From: Spironucleus salmonicida
Lineage: Eukaryota; Fornicata; Diplomonadida; Hexamitidae
Direction of reading: 5' to 3'
NCBI GenBank assembly: GCA_000497125.2
Contig: CM035319.1
Span: 372,001 to 436,000 of the forward strand
DNA length: 64,000 nucleotides
This document shows positions 56,238 to 64,000 of this stretch, in pieces. The notes below the pieces were generated by a model. That model had not been told where the DNA came from. It worked only from the letters and a program-made list of their open reading frames with translations, and ran no database searches. Both the position numbers and the translations under genes were made by a program. The first letter of the stretch is position 1. Every line of letters begins with the position of its first letter.

Positions 56238-59200
56238 TCATTCAATTTCCTTATAAAAAGTATGCTCAAATTATGATCCTTTCTTTTAATAAGTCATATA
56301 ATTTGTTGAATAAAAGTCTATAATAAAATCTTAGAGGAATCTCTTGGCTGGAATGAATTTGTCTCTGAATATAAATCCATCAGTGCTTATATAAACATAC
56401 TCAAGAACTGGAGATCTACTAGAACTTAATTTCATAAGATTAAGTCTATTTTATCTGCAGTCTGAGAGATACACTGCCCAATCTGACTTTTTGATACCTA
56501 TTACATCCTACTTTTAAGTATACTTAATAAATTTAGAAGATTATCTAATATTTTCGTACTACTTATAGATTGCTTAAACAAAATTAGATGCAATATCATC
56601 TAAACTTGTAAATGTAAGTCTCTTTTGTTCAATATTTGGAAAATTTTCAAATACATTAATGTATAATCTTTAACTAAGCATCTCCTATCGGATTTATCCA
56701 TTTTCTTGAGGTTTATAATTTGGATCCTCATATATTGTATACATTGAAAATTTATAGTCAAATTAATCTTTTGCAGGTGTTTGAATGCAGACTTAAATCT
56801 TATCATAGCTACCTAGAATAGGAATAAATACACATTTTCTATCTAAATATTTCTCAAAATAAACACCAGCTTCCTTTAATTTTAATTGCTTGAAACTTGA
56901 ATGTTGTATATCTCTTTTAAATTAAATAGCCTAAAAACTTGCTTGCATAAAGTTTTTGTATTAATTAACATAACTAGGCATTTGGATAAATTTCATATGT
57001 TTGCAAAATACTTCACTTGAAAGGTTAGATCCCTTCAAAGTAAAATAGAAGTTATAAAATAATTTAATAATCATTTAAATTTCTTCATAGTTCTAAGGTT
57101 AATCTACGTCAATGATATTAATTTATGAATTGAAGGTTGCTGCTTAATCAATAAAATTCTTCTTGAAAGCTGTTGTTGCGATATTATTCTTAGAGAATAT
57201 ATCTGCCTAATTATATTGATGTTCATTGTCTATAAAGAATTTCTGAGCTTATGACAGAATTGCTGAGACACATTCTAGGTTTGACCTGATATTAATAAAC
57301 TATTAGGAATTCTAGACAAAATAATGAATACCAATAGAATTTAATGATGCTGATTTAAAATAAGTATCAACAAAAAGATCAGTTTCTTAGTTAACTAAAA
57401 GCTAATAAAAGTCAGATAGCTAATATGATAATAAAAGTTTTGTTGTAAATATTTTATATAAATCTTTCTGAAGCAAAGGTTTTGATTAAAATTATAATAG
57501 ATCGTGCTTTTTAAGATATTATGGGTTGAGATTCTACTGTTAAAAAGTAGAAAACCTATTAAATTATTTTGGATTAAACTAAGAAGCACCCAAGGAAGTT
57601 GGTAATAAGTTAAGAGTATTATCTGATATTATTGCTTTGTTGGGCTTAATTGAAGCTTCAGTAGATATTATTTATTCTAATAAAGACGCCCTCCAGATAT
57701 TTTCATGAATATTTGATATAAAGTTTGAAACTTTTAATTTAATATCACCACCATTATCATCTTTTATCATAAAATATGTAATAAGGAAAACTTACGCTTG
57801 TCCAAAATCTACACCGTCTAAATAACAAGTAAAAGAACCATAAAGATCAACATCTTCCTCATTTCCACCATTAGGAATTGAACCTTTAAGCCCTGGAATA
57901 GATAAACACTCAATATCAATAGATGTAGGTCCTTACTAATTTCTATACATATCTCTTTTCATCATTGGTACTTCCACTTTAAATTCTTAAAACCTTGTAA
58001 ATTGTTTTGGATTGAGCATCTTAGATTGAATTAAAAATATTAATTTATCATCTGTTTTAAATGTATCTTAAATATCAAAACTAATATAATTAATAATCAT
58101 ATTGCCATTATGCTTGGAATAATCATCAATATATCTTGATGTCTTAAAAATACAATCTGGATTTACTCTTGATGATTTTGAGAGAATATCTACTTACTTA
58201 AATACTCCATAAATAGTAGTATCAAATTCTGACAAATTTTCTATAATTATTTAAATTTCTTTTCTGAACGTATCCTTCTTAAATACTTCTGCGACAATAC
58301 CAGATTAGATAGCTGATTCTATCTATTATTTAAGGTGAGGATCATGAATATTGAATATACTGGTATTAATATACTTTGAATATTCCTAAATAAAATCATA
58401 CAGGTTGTACATTTCCTCATCATCATCAAGATTTGTGAATTCTTATTTAAAATGTAAATCTTATTAATGTACAATATCACCCGTAGATTTATTGAATAAA
58501 CCTTTAAGTATTGCTGATAACTGATCATAAGAAAAGTTAATTTTTTATTTAAGTTAGAATAATAGTTTAATCTATTCTTTAGAACTCAAAAATACACCAC
58601 ACGTATTCAACTCTTAATTATAAAGATAAAACAAATCAGTTAAATCTTTAACTATTATAGAGTTCGACCCAAAAATTAAATATAATATATCGTATTTTGC
58701 AAATAAGATGCGCTAAGTAAGCTATAGTATTTCGTCTTAAAATAAACTAAACTTGTTATAAAAGATTATTAAATTATTTAACTCTTATAATTCAGTGTAT
58801 TTAGATTCTAACTATTCAAATAAATCTGATTTACAGTATTTCTGTGCGAATAGAATAGCAAAGTAAATAGTTGCAGTTTCTTTTTCTGAAATTTAAACTC
58901 TATCATACAATGATAAGGCATCCAAAATATTATCCTGTATGAATAAACAGCAATAATTTTTATATTTTTTGCCGATCGTAGTTTCTTCATCCACATCTAA
59001 AATACCAAACAATTAATTATCTGTTCCATATTTATTTAATACAGAGCCTATGATAATTTTCCTTGATTCTGGTCCTCCAGATTTTTAAATCTTCGAGTTA
59101 GAAATATTTTTACTGTATTCATAGATATCAATCGAAAATCTTCCTTTAAGAAATTCATTTAATGTATACAAAATTTGTACTGCAGCTGGCTCTGGAAATT

Positions 59201-62200
59201 CTTCATGATATCCAACATTGATAGGAGAAGAATATGGGGATCCTGGGATTGATAAAAATACATCTGGCTAAACAGTTATTGATTTCAATAGGTGTTCATA
59301 ATTTTCCATTGCTTTAGCAATTAGACAATAGTCCTCTTCCTTAAATAGGTCAACAACTAATTCCCCAACAGTACGTTTTTAAAGCTGAGATTAAGCAGAA
59401 TTAAAGATTTCCTATGATAAAATTTGCATTTTCATATAATTATCAAAAGTTGTATGTTTTTCATAGCCAAATTTTTCTTTTAGTTAGTATTAATTGAAAA
59501 TAGAATATTATTTTATTTTTTAGGAGAAATCAATCGACTAATCGCAGATTTACTTATAGGTTAGATTAGATAGACCTTTTTCTTATATTTCTTATTAATC
59601 AAGTAATTAAATCAAATGTTCAGAAGCTAACAATTCTACTAGAATTGATTAAAGTTCTAATTTATTTTATATAAATGATCCATACTTTAATTTATTACGC
59701 TTTTACTCCACATAATCACCAAAAATATTTTTGTTTGTCTGAGACTCAATCTTTGATAAGATATTATTCATTTCTTGTTCTAAAAGTAGAGATGAATCAT
59801 GTATCGATTTTTCTAAAAATTAATCACCATACTATTGCACTGGGAATTACTCATTAATACAAAGTTATATCTCCTATTTCTTATTGAATAGATATAATAA
59901 TCTTTAAATATCCTAAATTTTTAAGAGTTTATCATTTATACATTCAGCAGTCGACATTCTTTAATAAATCTATTGAACTTTTCTAGCCGTTAAACCTGGA
60001 ATAAGTGTAAAAGCATAAATATAATGTGGACTTGCTAAAGGTAAATTAAAATCGTAACTTTTTTTAGAAACAGATAATTGTTATATGAACTAAACCAATG
60101 CGCGCATTTTATACTTAACAGACGAATAAAATTTTTCCTGGTTAGCTAAAATTGGTAAGTAGACTTCTTAATTATCTAATCCTTTGAACGGCATGAACTA
60201 TGGTAAAAATCCAGCGAGGTTCATATTACACAAATTTTCAGGCTAGGCTTCACCTTAAGTTAGCAAGCAAAATATTGCTAGTGGGTCTAATAAATATCTA
60301 CCTGCTTGTATTGCAAGTTAAATGGCAGAGTTATGTTTATTTGTAGTATCTTTGATTTCTGCAGTTTTAAGACCGGTAAATTACAGTTAAGAATATAATA
60401 CTTCATCTGTACTTCTCGTTTTTTAAATTGGAGGTTCTGTTGAAGAATCATAATTCAATAACTATAATTTAAATTTATTTACCATTTATAATCTTTTATC
60501 AGACCATAACTAGTTAAACTGACCAAATTCTTGTTAAATTTCTACACTATCATTGGATATAATAATATTTTTAAGAATATTTTAAATATAATCTTTTGAA
60601 GATTTAACATATGATTCAGCATGCTCTTTGTATGACGAATATAAATCAGTATCTTCAAAAGTTAAATCAAAGTCTACTAAATTTCTAACTTAAAATGGAA
60701 TATCTGATGCTATATCAACTAAAATAATTTTTTGTAGAAATTATGACAATTTTATACGTTTATATATGAAGTCATTCAAAAATAATAGATTTTAACCAAC
60801 AATAAGCTCTTTACCTTTTTTAGGACATGATACATAATTTAAAAATAGATCTTATTAATCAGCAGAAACTAAACCTTCGTCATTATAATATTCTGGAATT
60901 GGTAAGTTCATGTATTTTAATGTATTTTCAAGATTTTTCTTTAACCTCCCAGTATTAAAATCTTTTTAATATACACCTACTGCACAAATTGCATTTTTAG
61001 CCAAGAAGTCCATAAGTGATGCTTCATCAATAATTCTTTATAACTATTTAGTGTTTAGTTCTATAAAAAATGAAGTTACCAAATCGTTAAGTTTCTTTCT
61101 ATCTACTTAACAATCACCACAATCTTATCTATCAACACCAGAGGCTTCTAAAAGCCTAGAAAATGACTCAGTTAGGTATCCATTATCAGCTTTATAAGTT
61201 TATGGGTTAGGTAAACCATTTTCATAGCTTTTTAGAATCAATGAATCAATATATCGTCCATGGGAATCGATAACAACAAATGTAGTCATATTCTATTAAT
61301 TTATCCCATCTACTGCTTCAGTGATTACACTTTATGGCAGAGCTACACAAATACGGAACCCTTTTTATGCTGCTACAAACTCTCTAATTGCATTGGTTGG
61401 TACACTCGTTTCAGGCAAGAATGGTGATGTTAACGTAAGGGATGATGGATCTGTATCCGCTGATTTTTAAAGTTTAAGAGGGTTAAAGCCAGGCTGCTAT
61501 ATTCTAGAATATAAATAATAGAATGCTTATGGATAAGTTGCTACAATCGCATGTTCACATAAAATAGTTGAAAAATATTTAATTGTTTAGTCTTTTATTT
61601 GTTAATTAATTGTTTCGATAAACGTATTACTAAAAACAGAAAATATTTCATTATTAGGAATAAACTAGTTGACAGTCAGAAAGTTCTAATAACTTATGGT
61701 AATTTATTTTGTAGACATAGCAGATTATTATTTTAAAATTTCATTGACAAATAAGAACTACTACTTATTAATACCCCTAGCAAATTATTTATGAAAGAGA
61801 ATAATTGGCTTCTTTGATATAAAAGGAATTACAGAAAATGGATCATGAGGGGAATATGTCTTCTTAACTCTTTAATTCGAATAAAGAAATGATGATTCTG
61901 TGTCAATTGGTTATGTTTCATTGTTAATTTAATCAAATAAAACTTTAACATCGGTAATATCTTCTACACTTTCTATTCTATCATCTGTGACAGTTAATAT
62001 AGTTTATTCTAAACTATAATTAACAGATACGATTGAAAATATAGGATGATATAGTATGATTTTTGACAACTGTTATTATAGCTCTTAATTATTGTTATTA
62101 TGATCAAAGCGTTATGTAAGATTATTATTACGTAAAGTATTACAAATAAAACCTTCTTCCTTAAATTTACGGAAAGACTCTTTCAAACTCAAATCTTCAT

Positions 62201-63866
62201 CTAAACTGTCAACAAGATCAGGGCTCTAGCTAATAAAATGATACATTATATCAACACCCTACTTAAAACTTTCAACAAACAAATAGATCTCTTTTAGTTT
62301 GATATAATCTTTTAATTTAACTAAAAAAGCTTCATACGCTTAACTATCAGTAATAAACTATATATTACCACTCTCCAAATCCTTAAAACTCACAACATTC
62401 TCAATATTTTCACATAAAACAACCAAAAATAATCTCTCAATATTATACTATAACGCTTTTAGCAAGTTTACAATTTATGATTTGAAAATATCATAATTGT
62501 TAATAACATCTAAATCGTCTAAAATCAATTTATCAAGAGAACTATCCAAATAATTCAGCAAAAAGTCATAATTCAGAGTCTCCTTTGAAAAAGCGTAATT
62601 ATCTAAAATTTGAACAAAACTATTTTCAATATCGAGTGAGACTTCTGTAATTTCATAGTTTCTTAAAATTTCTAATATTTTACGCCCAATTACTTATAAA
62701 TCTATCTCTACTTTCTTAATAATAACTTCATCATTTTTGGCTTACACCTCAAGTATTTTAACACGCTTATCAACTTACTAACCAATCAAAAAAGGTAAAA
62801 TATCGATGAAATTTATTTCAGTAATTTCTCCTTTCTAATTTTCGTTAAAGATCGATAAGTTATCTTAATCTGCACTAGTGAAGTAATTTTTAAATTCTAA
62901 ATAAGAAAACTCTGCAGCTTCCCGTCCTTATAATTAACCGGAAACCTAAAGTGCAATTTTTTTCTTTAGTTGGTTACAAAGTATATATAAATTACAGCTT
63001 TGTCCTAAGTGTGTCTTCAAGTTTTTATATTTTTAAGTAAGGTTATCCGCTTCGTCTGAGGTTATATTGTATTTAGAGAATGCTAATTAAATTTCCTGAT
63101 CAAATTCCAGACTACTGGCGTAGAATTTGTAAGTTGAAATAAATATTTTTATCTTTTCAACGTGAATGTTCTCTATAAGAATTTTTCCAACAAAGATAAG
63201 AACATTAAAATATGGTTCTTAATAAATATTCAGCATAATTTATCCTAATAAAGTTACAAATTGATCTTAGAGCAAACGATGCTTAAGTTGAGCTTCAGTT
63301 TATTCATATTAACCTATTACTTACTAAATATTTTAATGTAGATTAGTTGCTTCATTTCTAAGATCATCAGAATCACAAAGAATAAGGTTATTTAAACCAT
63401 CTCTAAGCCTTTAACCAGCCTTAATGATTGATCGGATATAACTACCAATATCATCAATTAGGTTATTAGTAATCGTGATTTACTAAAAATTAAGCTATTT
63501 TTAACACCAATATTGATCTGAACTTATTAGTTACTAGTTCAAAAAGATATTAACAATATCGTTCTTCAATTTTTATTCTTAAATATCAGTCAGGTTTGCG
63601 GAGATACCTCTAGAACTAAAGAATGAGCTTTTCGTATCTACAAATGACTTAACTGATATTTCATGTTAAAAATCAATACCTTTATCAACTTTCTTGACTA
63701 GCTTCTTTTACATAAGCATTTCCTCCACAATATTTAAATATTATGCAGAATTAAATATCTTATCTAAAGTTTAAGTTCTAAATGCTTACTCAATTGGATC
63801 TTAATAATTTCCATCATTTTCATAATTATCTTCATTTTCAGAATGGATTCCAGAAGAATCGGACAT
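56238..63866 (-). CDS. SPT6: transcription elongation factor SPT6, 2542 aa
   Basis: Histone chaperone that travels with RNA polymerase II. One TGA-free frame of 7.6 kb. An acidic N-terminus (ENEDNYENDGNYQDP) precedes about 750 helical residues. A YqgF/RNase H-like domain follows near 855-900 (MTTFVVIDSHGRYIDSLIL). The helix-hairpin-helix lies near 1280 (FTLIPGLTARKVQQIYQRM). The C-terminal tandem SH2 (about 2310-2540) starts HSSFKQLKLKEAGVYFEKYL and ends with YVYISTDGFIFRDKFIPAKRF, aligning with E-Y-V-x-V-T-P-E-G-F-R-Y-R-x-x-x-F in other SPT6. It is some 800 residues longer than animal SPT6. The SH2 tail normally reads the phosphorylated RPB1 linker. Confidence 0.87.
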
Positions 63867-63937
63867 TAAAAGGAATGGTAAAACAAATATTATTTTATAT
63901 TTATAACCATATAATAGATATCATTCAAGCCTTTTTT
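63867..63937 (-). promoter_or_regulatory. SPT6 upstream spacer
   Basis: Seventy-one bases upstream of the SPT6 start, A+T-rich with TATTATTTTATATTTATAAC and ATATAATAGATAT tracts; probably holds the SPT6 promoter. No other feature. Confidence 0.3.
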
Positions 63938-64000
63938 TCAATGTTTTACTTATATTTTTGCTAATGATAACAGCAAAGTGCTTGTTGCCCTTAACCTACT
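63938..64000 (-). CDS. 3' end of a further minus-strand gene (partial)
   Basis: A minus-strand frame enters from the window edge and ends at TGA 63938-63940 after about 20 codons (SRLRATSTLLLSLAKIQVKH). Its position, 71 bases beyond the SPT6 start, suits the dense gene spacing here. Too short to identify, and it could be chance. Confidence 0.3.

Noticed and set aside
1-64000. Introns, tRNA genes, CRISPR arrays, transposases or retroelements
   Set aside because: Looked for and not seen. Every long frame is continuous, no cloverleaf-like sequence was evident by eye, and no repeat other than the rubrerythrin pair stood out. A tRNA or covariance scan could still find small RNAs.
1-64000. Ciliate macronuclear DNA as the source
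   Set aside because: The code fits, but many intron-free genes on one long molecule, very short spacers, anaerobe-type rubrerythrin and the AGTGA stop context fit a hexamitid diplomonad better. Not excluded without rRNA or a phylogeny.

Overview
The window is nuclear DNA of a flagellated anaerobic protist in which TAA and TAG encode glutamine and TGA is the only stop. Under the standard code nearly every gene breaks into pieces. Under the TAA/TAG=Gln code I can lay out 40 uninterrupted, intron-free genes plus two cut off by the window ends (one of them a weak call). A TAA codon fills the invariant Gln of the RPB1 motif N-R-Q-P-S-L-H. This code, the lack of introns, very short spacers, A+T-rich sequence, ciliary BBS1 and two anaerobe-type rubrerythrins together point to a hexamitid diplomonad (Hexamita, Trepomonas or Spironucleus group). 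Ciliates share the code but fit the rest less well. The organism call is inference.

Layout. 1-8.4 kb: end of a WD40 protein, an unknown protein, a small SET methyltransferase, a coiled-coil protein with a Cys-x-x-Cys N-terminus, and a helical unknown. 8.4-15.9 kb: RPB1 (largest subunit of RNA polymerase II), a MORN-like protein and two LRR-type proteins, all on the minus strand. 15.9-27.4 kb: coiled-coil proteins, an EF-hand protein, a SAC3/GANP-like protein, an M24 peptidase, a HAD phosphatase and a tandem pair of calmodulin-like genes. 27.5-39.0 kb: a lone flavodoxin domain and rubrerythrin copy 1 in a GC-rich island, a 2041-residue alpha-solenoid protein, an unknown protein, a UBL-UBA ubiquitin receptor, a 1.27 kb gene-poor stretch, then rubrerythrin copy 2 in inverted orientation. 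39.1-45.9 kb: an unknown protein, a beta-propeller/pseudokinase fusion and a long coiled-coil protein. 46.0-56.2 kb: TMA16-like, RNase H2 subunit B-like, coiled-coil, eIF3b, coiled-coil, ARID, histone-fold, BBS1 and beta-propeller genes. 56.2-63.9 kb: a 2542-residue SPT6.

Functional themes. Transcription and chromatin are well represented (RPB1, SPT6, SET, ARID, CHRAC/Dpb3-type histone fold). So are the cilium and cytoskeleton (BBS1, many coiled-coil and EF-hand proteins), translation (eIF3b, TMA16) and peroxide or redox defence (rubrerythrins, flavodoxin domain).

The most notable points are: (1) rubrerythrin copy 2 carries a new N-terminus starting Met-Gly-Cys-Ala-Asn-Thr, a predicted myristoylation/palmitoylation signal, joined to a core that appears identical in DNA to copy 1; (2) 18 of 41 stops lie inside an AGTGA pentamer that resembles the Giardia polyadenylation signal; (3) GC content and glutamine codon choice switch abruptly inside single genes.
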